Notes under the pieces: generated by a model | The model's database searches: none | What the model saw: only the letters and a program-made list of their open reading frames with translations | Told to the model about the DNA's origin: nothing | Shown here: positions 13,447 through 19,951 of the stretch, piece after piece | How positions within the stretch are numbered: the stretch's first letter is position 1 | Layout: the number at the start of each line of letters is the position of its first letter | Translations under genes and position numbers: made by a program | IMG/VR virus record: IMGVR_UViG_3300030618_000065 | Location: 1 to 24,578 of that record | Direction: 5' to 3' (one strand) | DNA length: 24,578 bases | DNA from: a virus

Positions 13447-14916
13447 ATGCATGTTTTACTATATCCAATTGACCAAACCACCATAAAAATTGACACTGAT
13501 GAATCGGTGTTGATGGAATTGAATGATCGGTATTCATTCTTTGTGCACGGTCATATGTTTTCCCCGTTATATAAGAATCATATCTGGGATGGAAAGAAGA
13601 GATTAATTTCTCTAAAATATAAAACTATCCAGAGAGGGCTTCTAGAAGACCTTGTAGCTTACTGCGAGTCTCAGGGATACACGACTTCATTCAGTGATGC
13701 AGAAAGCCCACAAAGCGCACCACAGAGCCTCACAATCGAATCTTTCCTTGAAGGACTGACTCTTCCACACATCCCACATGATTTTCAGGTAGAAGCTCTA
13801 AAGAATATAGTTTTTTCCAATGGACGAAAAATCATCGAATCAGCTACTGGAAGTGGAAAGAGCTTGATTCAATATTTGATTGTAATGTATGCACTTCAAT
13901 CGAACTGGTGTGAGAAAATCTTGATTGTCGTTCCGACAACAATGCTTGTTGATCAGCTGACAGACGATTTTTGTGAGTATGGAGAAAATGATCCAAATTG
14001 GAATCGAAATTTCGTTCACAAAATCTATGCTGGTGAAGATAAACAATCAGATGCACCAATAACGATTTCAACTTGGCAAAGCTTGTATGCATTGGACGAA
14101 CCTTATTTTCACCAATACGATGGAATATTAGTTGACGAAGTGCATGAAGGAAAATCTGATTCAATCACTAAAATCGTCTCTTCATGTATTAATGCCCACT
14201 TGAGAGTAGGTGCTACTGGAACATTGGATGACGTGAAATTACATCGTCTCATTCTCCAAGGTCTTTTTGGAAGTGTAATAAAAGTCTCATCAGCTGCAGA
14301 ACTAATGGAAAGGAAGATTCTAGCACAGCTGACAGTGAAGTGTATTACCCTCAAATACCAAGATGAGGATGAGTGCAAGCTCGTTCGAAAAATGTCCTAT
14401 GATCAAGAACTGGATTACATTGTCGAACTGGAAAAGAGAAACTTATTCGTCTCAAAATTGGCTTCTAACCTGAAGGGTAACAAACTAATCCTTGTGACTA
14501 AGATCGAACATGGTAACAGGCTAATAGAAGCTCTTTCTGGATATGAAGGTCCAGTTCATTTTATCAATGGAAAAATGAAGCCTGAAAAACGATCTGAAAT
14601 CAGAAAAGCTTGTGAGTTATCTGACAACATGGTCATCATAGCCACCTACAAGACTTTTCAACTGGGTGTGAATATTGTTAATCTGGATCATGTCATCTTT
14701 GCATCACCATCCAAATCCAAGACCAGAGTGCTTCAGAGCATTGGAAGAACAGTCAGAAGGAGTGCTGAGAAAGTAGAAGCTTCTGCTTATGACATCGTTG
14801 ATGATTTTACTGGGATCAGAAAACGTCAGAACTATCTCCTGAAGCACTTTTTAGAACGATTTAAATACTATTGTGAAGAGAATTTTAATGTTGTTCAACA
14901 TGAGATTAAGTTCTAA
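13447..14916 (+). CDS. uvsW: RNA-DNA and recombination helicase UvsW
   Basis: An SF2 helicase that unwinds R-loops at origins, branch-migrates recombination intermediates and shifts the phage from origin-dependent to recombination-dependent replication. Features in order: N-terminal substrate domain (1-100, with MFSPLYKNHIWDGKKRL), Q-like FQVEAL (113-118), Walker A SATGSGKS (132-139), motif Ia VVPTTMLVDQ, DEVH (230-233), GATGT (255-259, motif III), TYKTFQLGVNI (400-410) and motif VI QSIGRTVRR (430-438). Its 489 residues fit T4 UvsW (503). It lies directly after uvsY, with a hairpin at its start that may delay its translation; UvsW is a late protein in T4. Confidence 0.93.
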   Translation: MHVLLYPIDQTTIKIDTDESVLMELNDRYSFFVHGHMFSPLYKNHIWDGKKRLISLKYKTIQRGLLEDLVAYCESQGYTTSFSDAESPQSAPQSLTIESFLEGLTLPHIPHDFQVEALKNIVFSNGRKIIESATGSGKSLIQYLIVMYALQSNWCEKILIVVPTTMLVDQLTDDFCEYGENDPNWNRNFVHKIYAGEDKQSDAPITISTWQSLYALDEPYFHQYDGILVDEVHEGKSDSITKIVSSCINAHLRVGATGTLDDVKLHRLILQGLFGSVIKVSSAAELMERKILAQLTVKCITLKYQDEDECKLVRKMSYDQELDYIVELEKRNLFVSKLASNLKGNKLILVTKIEHGNRLIEALSGYEGPVHFINGKMKPEKRSEIRKACELSDNMVIIATYKTFQLGVNIVNLDHVIFASPSKSKTRVLQSIGRTVRRSAEKVEASAYDIVDDFTGIRKRQNYLLKHFLERFKYYCEENFNVVQHEIKF

Positions 14917-14919
14917 ATT

Positions 14920-15378
14920 ATGAATGAAGAAGGTGAAAAGCTGACTAGTGAGATATTCATTACTATGGATGTCTGTGCTCAGAATGATATCGAATGTGGA
15001 TTAGTCAATCCTATGGATCACTTCTGGGATGTCTATATCCTGAGAACAAAAATGGGTCAAATGATCATTACTATGATGACTGTTGATTCTGATCCATTGA
15101 GTAAGAACATGCTACTACAGCTACCGATAGTCTTTGAGATAAAATCTGATACTTCTGTTTCTATGGTTCGCTATGGGATTCTTAGTTCTGATCTATTTTA
15201 CTACATTCCGAAAGATATGATCATAGGAGTACATCAACCATCCACAGAAGCTAGAAAGCTCTATGAGCATGGACTTGAAATCTACTATAAGGATACAGAA
15301 GAAGAGAAACCTAAGTCCTCACTCAATCAAGCTATGTTCGGAATTGAAGACGATTTAAAATCCCAACAGTCCAAATGA
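14920..15378 (+). CDS. Hypothetical protein after uvsW
   Basis: Function not recognised. 152 residues, probably beta-rich (SEIFITMDVCAQNDIECG; DVYILRTKMGQMIITMMTV; LPIVFEIKSDTSVSMVRYG), with a charged C-terminal tail ending NQAMFGIEDDLKSQQSK. The tail looks like a short interaction peptide. It starts 3 bp after the uvsW stop, so it is probably in the same transcript. Its TGA is also the first base triplet of the first direct repeat of the structured non-coding region. Confidence 0.6.
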   Translation: MNEEGEKLTSEIFITMDVCAQNDIECGLVNPMDHFWDVYILRTKMGQMIITMMTVDSDPLSKNMLLQLPIVFEIKSDTSVSMVRYGILSSDLFYYIPKDMIIGVHQPSTEARKLYEHGLEIYYKDTEEEKPKSSLNQAMFGIEDDLKSQQSK

Positions 15379-15440
15379 AAACATTTATTTCTACGTGAAA
15401 ACATTTACAAATACTTATATTCATTTGAAAGTACTTACAA
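15376..15440 (+). repeat. Three imperfect 15-bp direct repeats, spaced 20 and 30 bp
   Basis: TGAAAACATTTATTT (15376), TGAAAACATTTACAA (15396) and TGAAAGTACTTACAA (15426). Neighbouring copies match at 12 of 15 positions. The 20- and 30-bp spacings are multiples of about one DNA turn (10-10.5 bp), so bound proteins would sit on one face. The block is very AT-rich, suiting an iteron or unwinding element. Confidence 0.6.
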
Positions 15441-15460
15441 GTTACTATGGATTCCTAGTG

Positions 15461-15560
15461 ATGGGACTACGTCCCATGCGACTACGTCGCGGCCTCTTTA
15501 ACTATCCCTATGAATCTACAGCCTTCCGCAGGAAGCTGTTGGGCCGAGTCGCATTCCCAT
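15461..15560. repeat. Two tandem hairpins with an alternative long-range stem
   Basis: Fold A has two abutting perfect hairpins with the same TAC loop: ATGGGAC/GTCCCAT (15461-15477) and GCGAC/GTCGC (15478-15490). Fold B uses the right arm 15542-15560, which is exactly complementary over 19 bases to three pieces of the left arm: 15461-15466, 15476-15483 and 15490-15494. It skips 15467-15475 and 15484-15489. Folds A and B use the same bases and exclude each other. Position and pairings were checked base by base. Confidence 0.75.
15518..15539. repeat. Stable hairpin with a GCA loop
   Basis: ACAG-C-CTTCC, loop GCA, GGAAG-CTGT: nine base pairs with one bulged C. A GNA triloop closed by a C-G pair is known to be unusually stable in single-stranded DNA. 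It lies inside the long-range stem 15461-15560. Confidence 0.65.
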
Positions 15561-15581
15561 GATTCATTTATGCCGTTTTGG

Positions 15582-15653
15582 TTCAGGATGTCAAGTTTTC
15601 TTCAATTTTGCGCAAAATAATCTGACGAACGGTAAAAGCTTGAACATCCTGAA
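15582..15653. repeat. Long inverted repeat around a 14-bp palindrome
   Basis: TTCAGGATGTCAAGTTTT (15582-15599) pairs with AAAAGCTTGAACATCCTGAA (15634-15653), with two single-base bulges. The loop holds the perfect palindrome ATTTTGCGCAAAAT (15605-15618). A competing pairing, CCGTT (15573-15577) with AACGG (15628-15632) plus TCAG (15583-15586) with CTGA (15622-15625), is also possible. Confidence 0.7.
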
Positions 15654-15695
15654 TCCACATGTAATACTAGTTCACCACTTAAACCAAGTAACAAA

Positions 15696-15899
15696 ATGAC
15701 TGAAGATAAACGAAACACACTCGAAAAGATTGGTGCCATATATACCACCGGGATTGAAGTCCTGAAAGATGATCATGGTGGATATTACGCTGGTAAGGTC
15801 TTGAAGAGTCCTATAGGCAAGAACAATGTTGCCATGTCCAAATCCTTCAAGACGAGGAAGGAAGCACAAGATATCATTCCATTGGTGAACCTAGCATGA
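15696..15899 (+). CDS. Small hypothetical protein, 67 residues
   Basis: Function not recognised. It has a short helix (EDKRNTLEKIGAIY), a beta-like Gly/Tyr segment (GGYYAGKVL) and a basic part SFKTRKEAQDII reminiscent of small phage proteins with an AP2-like or single-sheet fold. No good ribosome site is seen (CAAGTAAC only), and it follows the structured region, which may therefore control it. The stop overlaps the next start (ATGA). Confidence 0.5.
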   Translation: MTEDKRNTLEKIGAIYTTGIEVLKDDHGGYYAGKVLKSPIGKNNVAMSKSFKTRKEAQDIIPLVNLA

Positions 15900-16087
15900 A
15901 GATTAATTTCAGAAATATATTCGTATTCTCATCCATCGCTTATTTGTTTGGATATGCCATGGGCCATGTTATGAAAGCATTGGATACACCACTAATTAGC
16001 ATAGTGATTGTGATTGTACTACAAGCATTTATAGTAACCAAATTTTTCATTCCAAAACTTCCATTCACAACAGAACTCGATAAATAA
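15896..16087 (+). CDS. Small membrane protein, two helices
   Basis: 63 residues with two hydrophobic helices (about 8-27, IFVFSSIAYLFGYAMGH; and 32-53, PLISIVIVIVLQAFIVTKFF) and a short charged tail. It probably sits in the host inner membrane. It is coupled to the previous gene by an ATGA overlap and followed 4 bp later by another two-helix protein. A role in host takeover, lysis control or superinfection exclusion is possible; the sequence alone does not decide. Confidence 0.55.
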   Translation: MKINFRNIFVFSSIAYLFGYAMGHVMKALDTPLISIVIVIVLQAFIVTKFFIPKLPFTTELDK

Positions 16088-16091
16088 AAGT

Positions 16092-16370
16092 ATGTTAGAC
16101 CTATACATCGCACTTGGAAGCATCTTGTATTTGATCATCGGATCATTCATGGTTGACTTGTTCGCATGGCTCAATGTTCTGGAACTAGAAGCGGACTCGC
16201 ATACCTTTCGTGGTGCAGTTGTTCTGACATGGCCTATCATTCTGTTCGTTCTGGTCATTGTCCTCATTCCACTATTCATCGGAATGTCAGCAGTCCAGAT
16301 TGCTAAGACACCTAAAGCTATTGTCAAGAATCTTCCATTTCTCAAGAAGGAAGCTGTCAAGAAATCATGA
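16092..16370 (+). CDS. Membrane protein, two helices
   Basis: 92 residues with hydrophobic helices at about 4-28 (LYIALGSILYLIIGSFMVDLF as core) and 42-66 (AVVLTWPIILFVLVIVLIPL as core), joined by an acidic loop and ending in a basic tail (KNLPFLKKEAVKKS) that should face the cytoplasm. Function not recognised. GATAAATA, one base from the T4 late box, lies 7 bp upstream, so it may have a late promoter. Its stop overlaps the next gene's ATG. Confidence 0.55.
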   Translation: MLDLYIALGSILYLIIGSFMVDLFAWLNVLELEADSHTFRGAVVLTWPIILFVLVIVLIPLFIGMSAVQIAKTPKAIVKNLPFLKKEAVKKS

Positions 16371-16987
16371 GCATCCTTGTTGGTTCTCTAAGCAGAACTT
16401 TCATCAGTAATTTGTGTTCAGAAGATGAGAGTGATTCATTTTCCTATGCCAGAATTGCATTGGATGTGAATGGCAATCTTATCAAGAATACGATGTATCT
16501 TGAGAAGTCAAATCAACCCCTTACCACCGAACGCCTGAATAGACTTTCAACGGCTGTTGATCCGATTGTTTCTTATCACATTGTTCAAACTCAAAATGGA
16601 AGCTGTCGTTTACCAGCAATGAGTGATGGTTCCTATCTTTGGTTGATTGAGAACCAAAATTCTCCACCTACAATCGATCCACAGAAGATGTTGGAAGATA
16701 TTATCAAGAATGGATTTAAGACATTGGAAGCCGTTCAGGAAGATTTTGCTGGAGTTTTACTTCTAGATGATAGACTTTATTATTTCAGTACACCAGCTTG
16801 TCCTCTTTTCATATCATGGTCTGATGGTCACATGACTGTCAGCAGTGAAAAGTTTGGAACACTTGAACAAAATATGTCAAAGGAAAATCCATTAATGACG
16901 TGCAGTCTATCAAATTCTATCTATGAGATTTACTTTGCCCCTAAGTTTCATTTCTGGTTGGATTATAGATTCAGACCCATTGAGTAA
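16367..16987 (+). CDS. Class II glutamine amidotransferase-like (Ntn fold) protein with Ser in place of Cys2
   Basis: Segments match the order of the class II amidotransferase domain. The start is MSILVG (family MCGIVG), then SYHIVQTQNGS at about 69-79 (family H-T-R-x-A-T-x-G), SDGSYLWLIEN at 86-96 (family lVHNG), NGFKTLEAVQEDFAGVLLLDDRLYYF at 115-140 in outline (family DGxFAfal), and TVSSEKFGTL at 157-166 (family ASExkAL). In the family, Cys2 is exposed after removal of Met and attacks glutamine. Here residue 2 is Ser, so glutaminase activity may be lost or changed. No synthetase domain follows. Overlaps the previous gene by ATGA. Fold match is by eye. Confidence 0.45.
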   Translation: MSILVGSLSRTFISNLCSEDESDSFSYARIALDVNGNLIKNTMYLEKSNQPLTTERLNRLSTAVDPIVSYHIVQTQNGSCRLPAMSDGSYLWLIENQNSPPTIDPQKMLEDIIKNGFKTLEAVQEDFAGVLLLDDRLYYFSTPACPLFISWSDGHMTVSSEKFGTLEQNMSKENPLMTCSLSNSIYEIYFAPKFHFWLDYRFRPIE

Positions 16988-16994
16988 GCCAACT

Positions 16995-17261
16995 ATGACT
17001 AACACAATTTATCTCACTTGTGAAGTAAATAAAAACGGAGAGACTGTTGAAATGGATATTCCATACGAAGTAGTTGAAATCAAAAAGCACAATATTCCAG
17101 TCCTATCGGATTGTCTTCATGGTCTTGATTTAGAAGAAGAGCTTGCAAAAATTTTGATTGAAGAAATTGAAAAGCATAGAGACATAGAAAAAGAAATGAT
17201 CCGTGAGTCACCAGAGTGGCACAAACTCAAGAAAGAGATAGAGGACTTAAAGAATAAATAA
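16995..17261 (+). CDS. Small acidic hypothetical protein
   Basis: 88 residues from the ATG at 16995; a longer reading from 16923 would run inside the previous gene. The first half is beta-like (TIYLTCEVNKNGETVEMDIP). The second half is a long, highly charged helix, probably a coiled coil (LEEELAKILIEEIEKHRDIEK and on to EIEDLKNK). Function not recognised. It sits in a run of small, closely spaced genes. Confidence 0.55.
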   Translation: MTNTIYLTCEVNKNGETVEMDIPYEVVEIKKHNIPVLSDCLHGLDLEEELAKILIEEIEKHRDIEKEMIRESPEWHKLKKEIEDLKNK

Positions 17262-17263
17262 CC

Positions 17264-17455
17264 ATGTCTAAGTTTCGACTAACACAGGCGGACCTCAATG
17301 CATTCGATGACATCGAAGACCTTGTTCCAGATGAGACTATTGAGCAGATAAAACACAAACCACATGATGAGGATGGTATAGGAAGGAAGAAGCAAAAAGT
17401 TCGTAGAGAACCACCAAAACGTTCAATCGACACTGTTCTTTCAAAGGAGCATTAA
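17264..17455 (+). CDS. Small hypothetical protein, acidic then basic
   Basis: 63 residues: an acidic first part (ADLNAFDDIEDLVPDETIEQI) and a basic second part (GRKKQKVRREPPKRS). It is likely unfolded in part and may bind nucleic acid through the basic half. It starts 2 bp after the previous stop and ends 2 bp before the next start. Function not recognised. Confidence 0.5.
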   Translation: MSKFRLTQADLNAFDDIEDLVPDETIEQIKHKPHDEDGIGRKKQKVRREPPKRSIDTVLSKEH

Positions 17456-17457
17456 AG

Positions 17458-17841
17458 ATGGAAACACAGCAACAAACAAAACAAGAACCAATGTTTGCTG
17501 AATTCGAGAAAGCAGCTGAATTTCTCATGGACCCAAATTCTACAAATGTGACACCTTCTGGTGATACTGTCTATGTCAAACACATTGATGGTAGTCAGGC
17601 AGCTGAATTTGCTTCCATTTCAAGACTGACAGCCAGAGCATTAGGTTCATTTGATTACTTCCACAAAGATCATGATGGGAAGGCATACTCATTCAGAATT
17701 TCTGTTCCATCTACTGTGAGTCTGGATAAGAAAAGTATCATTATCAAGCAATATGATGTAGTCTTGGCTGATTCTCCTGATAATTCTTCACCATGCGTTT
17801 TGAATCTTATCAAGAATGAAATCAGGAAAACTGTACACTGA
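17458..17841 (+). CDS. Hypothetical protein, 127 residues
   Basis: Function not recognised. A Gln-rich start is followed by a helix (MFAEFEKAAEFLMDP) and a mixed alpha/beta domain (TVYVKHIDGSQAAEFASISR; AYSFRISVPSTVSL; SIIIKQYDVVLAD) with a hydrophobic end. It lies immediately before rnh. ATTAAAGATG precedes it, with AAAGGAG further upstream. Confidence 0.55.
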   Translation: METQQQTKQEPMFAEFEKAAEFLMDPNSTNVTPSGDTVYVKHIDGSQAAEFASISRLTARALGSFDYFHKDHDGKAYSFRISVPSTVSLDKKSIIIKQYDVVLADSPDNSSPCVLNLIKNEIRKTVH

Positions 17842-17861
17842 AATGAGTAACAATTTACATA

Positions 17862-18740
17862 ATGACAACACTCCTAATAGATATGAATCCTGTCGTGATT
17901 GCAATCACTTCAGCGATTCAATCAAATCCTAAAACAAGACAAGACTTTACTCTGAGTTTTGTCAGACATGTGGTGCTCAGTAGCATCAAGAACACTCGTA
18001 ACCAGTTTGTGGCTGCACCACAACTAGAAACAGTTCTGTGTTGTGATGCCAAGACAAATTGGCGCAAAGAAGTCTATCCACACTATAAAGCCAATCGAAA
18101 GAAGATCAGACAATCGATGGTTTTTCCTTGGACTGAATTTTCTGAATATTACGAAATTGTCAAACAAGAACTAATACAGGTTCTTCCATACAAGATTTTA
18201 CAGATAGAACGCTGTGAGGCAGATGATATCATTGCAGTTTTGACACATACTCTTACATCGGAAGGGAAGAAATGCATCATCTTTAGTGCTGATAGTGATT
18301 TTGCTCAGCTTCATAACTCAAGTGTCATCCAATACAGTCAGATGAAGAGAGGATGGGTTAACTGGCCTAATCCACAGGCTGAACTACTCAGAAAGATTAT
18401 CAGTGGTGACACAGGAGATGGAGTTCCCAATGTCCTGAGTGATGATGATACCTTTGTCAATCCAGATAAGAGACAGAAGCAGATGCGAGCAGAAAATCTC
18501 AAGATGTTGGTAGAGGCTGTTGGTGAAGGAAAGGAAGATACACTTCCGATTGAAATTCAAACTAATATTGCTCGTAACAGAAAACTCATTCAGTTGAATA
18601 AAGATTCGATTCCAGAAGATATTTGGAGTGAAATCGTCGCTAAATACACAGAATACCAAGTTCCTAGAGCAGATTTATACAAATACCTCTCTGAGCATAA
18701 TCTCAAACTTATCATGAAAGACACAAGAGGCTTAATATGA
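17862..18740 (+). CDS. rnh: RNase H (T4 Rnh, FEN-type 5'-3' nuclease)
   Basis: Removes RNA primers and adjoining DNA from lagging-strand fragments. It belongs to the flap-endonuclease family: Asp7 in LLIDMN, Asp62 then NWRKEVYPHYKANRKKIR (the helical-arch Arg/Lys contacts), ERCEADDIIAVL (Glu119, Asp121, Asp122), SADSDFAQL (Asp144, Asp146) and ISGDTGDGVPN (Asp183, Asp186). These acidic residues build two metal sites. The 292 residues fit T4 RNase H (305). It opens the block rnh...33-59-32, and its stop overlaps the next gene's ATG. Confidence 0.92.
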   Translation: MTTLLIDMNPVVIAITSAIQSNPKTRQDFTLSFVRHVVLSSIKNTRNQFVAAPQLETVLCCDAKTNWRKEVYPHYKANRKKIRQSMVFPWTEFSEYYEIVKQELIQVLPYKILQIERCEADDIIAVLTHTLTSEGKKCIIFSADSDFAQLHNSSVIQYSQMKRGWVNWPNPQAELLRKIISGDTGDGVPNVLSDDDTFVNPDKRQKQMRAENLKMLVEAVGEGKEDTLPIEIQTNIARNRKLIQLNKDSIPEDIWSEIVAKYTEYQVPRADLYKYLSEHNLKLIMKDTRGLI

Positions 18741-19408
18741 AAACAGTTTCACAATATTGCGGCTGGAGCTACCCCGGCCACACATCTTCATTCCTTTCAG
18801 AATTTTTTGCTGTTTTCGAGAAAGCCAAGACTGAAGAACAGAAGAAAAAGCATTTGGTCGATTGGATCAAGGTCAATGCAAATTCGCCTCTAAAGATCAA
18901 GTCGCTGAGAATCATGCTCGAATGTATGTTCATCCCATCCTGTAAAGTTGATCTTCCATTCGGCATCCCTAGTAATATTGCACCTCTTCACAAGCTTCCA
19001 GATGAGACAGGCAGTTCTATTTTCAAGACGATTGGATCGATTGGTTACTTTCTAAAGGCCAGTGAAACTTTCATTCCTGAACCACTGAAGCGTGAACGTA
19101 AATTCACGCAGCTGGCAGAGAATATGTGTGAATCAGAAGCCATGCTTTTCTTCGCAATCAAGGATGCCAACACAGACTTTATTCCGGGCCTCACACACGA
19201 GCTAGTTCATTCTGTTGTTCCCGGTTGGATTCCAGCACCTAACAAGGCCATGGTAGTTAACACGGCCAAGATAGAGGTTATCCAACAACCAAAAAAGGTC
19301 GAGACAATAGTAGCTCAAGTAGTCTCTGGTCTAAAAAAAGACGGAACACCGAAGGCGAAGCCGGGTCCAAAGCGGAAGTCTACCAGCGATCTATCAACAA
19401 AAAACTAA
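18737..19408 (+). CDS. DUF6433-family protein
   Basis: Matches by pattern a family widespread in T4-type phages: SFLSEFFAVFEKAKTEEQKK, LRIMLECMFIPSCKVDLPFG, GSIGYFLKASETF, EPLKRERKFTQLAENMCESEA and GLTHELVHSVVPGW (family: FL.EIF..V..AK...EK, LR.IL...FDP.V...LP.G, KR...F...LE.L...EA, GLT..LV..AFP). The role is unknown. The extra C-terminal tail (KKDGTPKAKPGPKRKS) is basic and resembles an AT-hook, so DNA contact is possible. It overlaps rnh by 4 bp. Confidence 0.7.
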   Translation: MKTVSQYCGWSYPGHTSSFLSEFFAVFEKAKTEEQKKKHLVDWIKVNANSPLKIKSLRIMLECMFIPSCKVDLPFGIPSNIAPLHKLPDETGSSIFKTIGSIGYFLKASETFIPEPLKRERKFTQLAENMCESEAMLFFAIKDANTDFIPGLTHELVHSVVPGWIPAPNKAMVVNTAKIEVIQQPKKVETIVAQVVSGLKKDGTPKAKPGPKRKSTSDLSTKN

Positions 19409-19422
19409 CAGAGGGTGGCTGG

Positions 19423-19545
19423 ATGATAGAGGTTGATCCACGCCCACCCGCACTACCAGAACCGAAAGAGAATTTTAATGCCCTCGTATCTATTCGCTTG
19501 CAAAAGTTGCTCGCATCAATTCGAAAAAGTTTCAAAAATAGCTGA
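19423..19545 (+). CDS. Possible 40-residue overlapping small protein
   Basis: An ATG at 19423, with GAGGG 6 nt upstream, opens a frame of 40 codons (MIEVDPRPPALPEPKENF, then a basic helix ending KSFKNS) that overlaps the fmdB-like gene in another frame. The ribosome site is one of the better ones nearby and the frame covers the otherwise unused 19409-19477. No known relatives come to mind. It may be a leader peptide or chance. Confidence 0.25.
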   Translation: MIEVDPRPPALPEPKENFNALVSIRLQKLLASIRKSFKNS

Positions 19546-19741
19546 TCGAGATATTCCTGTTTCTGAACCATGTCCAGAGTGTGGTAAGATAGAAGTCACT
19601 AGAGAGTTTACTCCTACACCAATGTCTTATGGTATTAATGGTGTTGGTTCTCTTAGAGTTCCACAAGGTTTTAGAGAGGTTTTGCAAAAGGTAAAAGCAG
19701 CAAATCCCTATCACAAAATCGACGGCGAATATTCGCATTGA
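19478..19741 (+). CDS. FmdB-type zinc-ribbon protein
   Basis: The start MPSYLFACKSCSHQFEKV is the classic opening of FmdB/zinc-ribbon-8 proteins (MPxYxFxCxxCgxxFe). A second pair, CPECG, completes a four-cysteine zinc site. The ATG at 19478 has AAAGAG 7 nt upstream; a longer reading from a TTG is not needed. The C-terminal part (GVGSLRVPQGFREVLQKV) is typical of phage versions. Family members are often called transcription regulators, but function is unproven. Confidence 0.75.
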   Translation: MPSYLFACKSCSHQFEKVSKIADRDIPVSEPCPECGKIEVTREFTPTPMSYGINGVGSLRVPQGFREVLQKVKAANPYHKIDGEYSH

Positions 19742-19759
19742 AATTTAGGAAGTATTGAG

Positions 19760-19951
19760 ATGGAAAAATATAATGTCTTTCGCAAAGAATTAGAAACTCT
19801 GATCAACTGTAATAGCATGGAAAATGGTTCTAACACACCAGATTTTATTCTTGCACAATATTTGGTGGACTGTCTTCAAACGTTTGACAAGACTGTCAGG
19901 CACAGAGAAGAATGGTATGGTCGCCTGCAGGCTCAGAAGATACCAAACTAA
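19760..19951 (+). CDS. Small conserved-looking phage protein
   Basis: 63 residues, helical, with MENGSNTPDFILAQYLVDCL and FDKTVRHREEWYGR. I recall this SNTPDFILAxYL / REEWYG pattern from several tailed phages, with no known function. AGGAAG stands about 10 nt before the ATG. Its TAA overlaps the gp33 ATG (TAATG). Confidence 0.6.
   Translation: MEKYNVFRKELETLINCNSMENGSNTPDFILAQYLVDCLQTFDKTVRHREEWYGRLQAQKIPN

Larger units (their letters stand above)
15379..15695. other. Structured non-coding region after uvsY-uvsW; candidate replication origin or structured RNA
   Basis: 317 bp without a reading frame worth calling. In order it holds an AT-rich block of phased direct repeats, tandem TAC-loop hairpins with a competing long stem, a GCA-loop hairpin, and a long inverted repeat around TTTTGCGCAAAA. 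Such density is far above the rest of the window. T4 has a main origin, ori(uvsY), beside uvsY, and UvsW acts on origin R-loops, so an origin is the leading guess. A structured non-coding RNA or cis-acting RNA for the downstream genes is the alternative. I see no tRNA, known riboswitch or intrinsic terminator in it. Confidence 0.55.

Noticed and set aside
15461-15560. Intrinsic terminator after uvsW and the 14920 gene
   Set aside because: None of the hairpins is followed by a T-run, and the layout is more complex than a terminator.
15571-15660. tRNA-like sequence (GGTTCAGGATG resembling a T-loop)
   Set aside because: No acceptor, anticodon or D-arm pairing fits around it, and the pairing found is a simple long inverted repeat.
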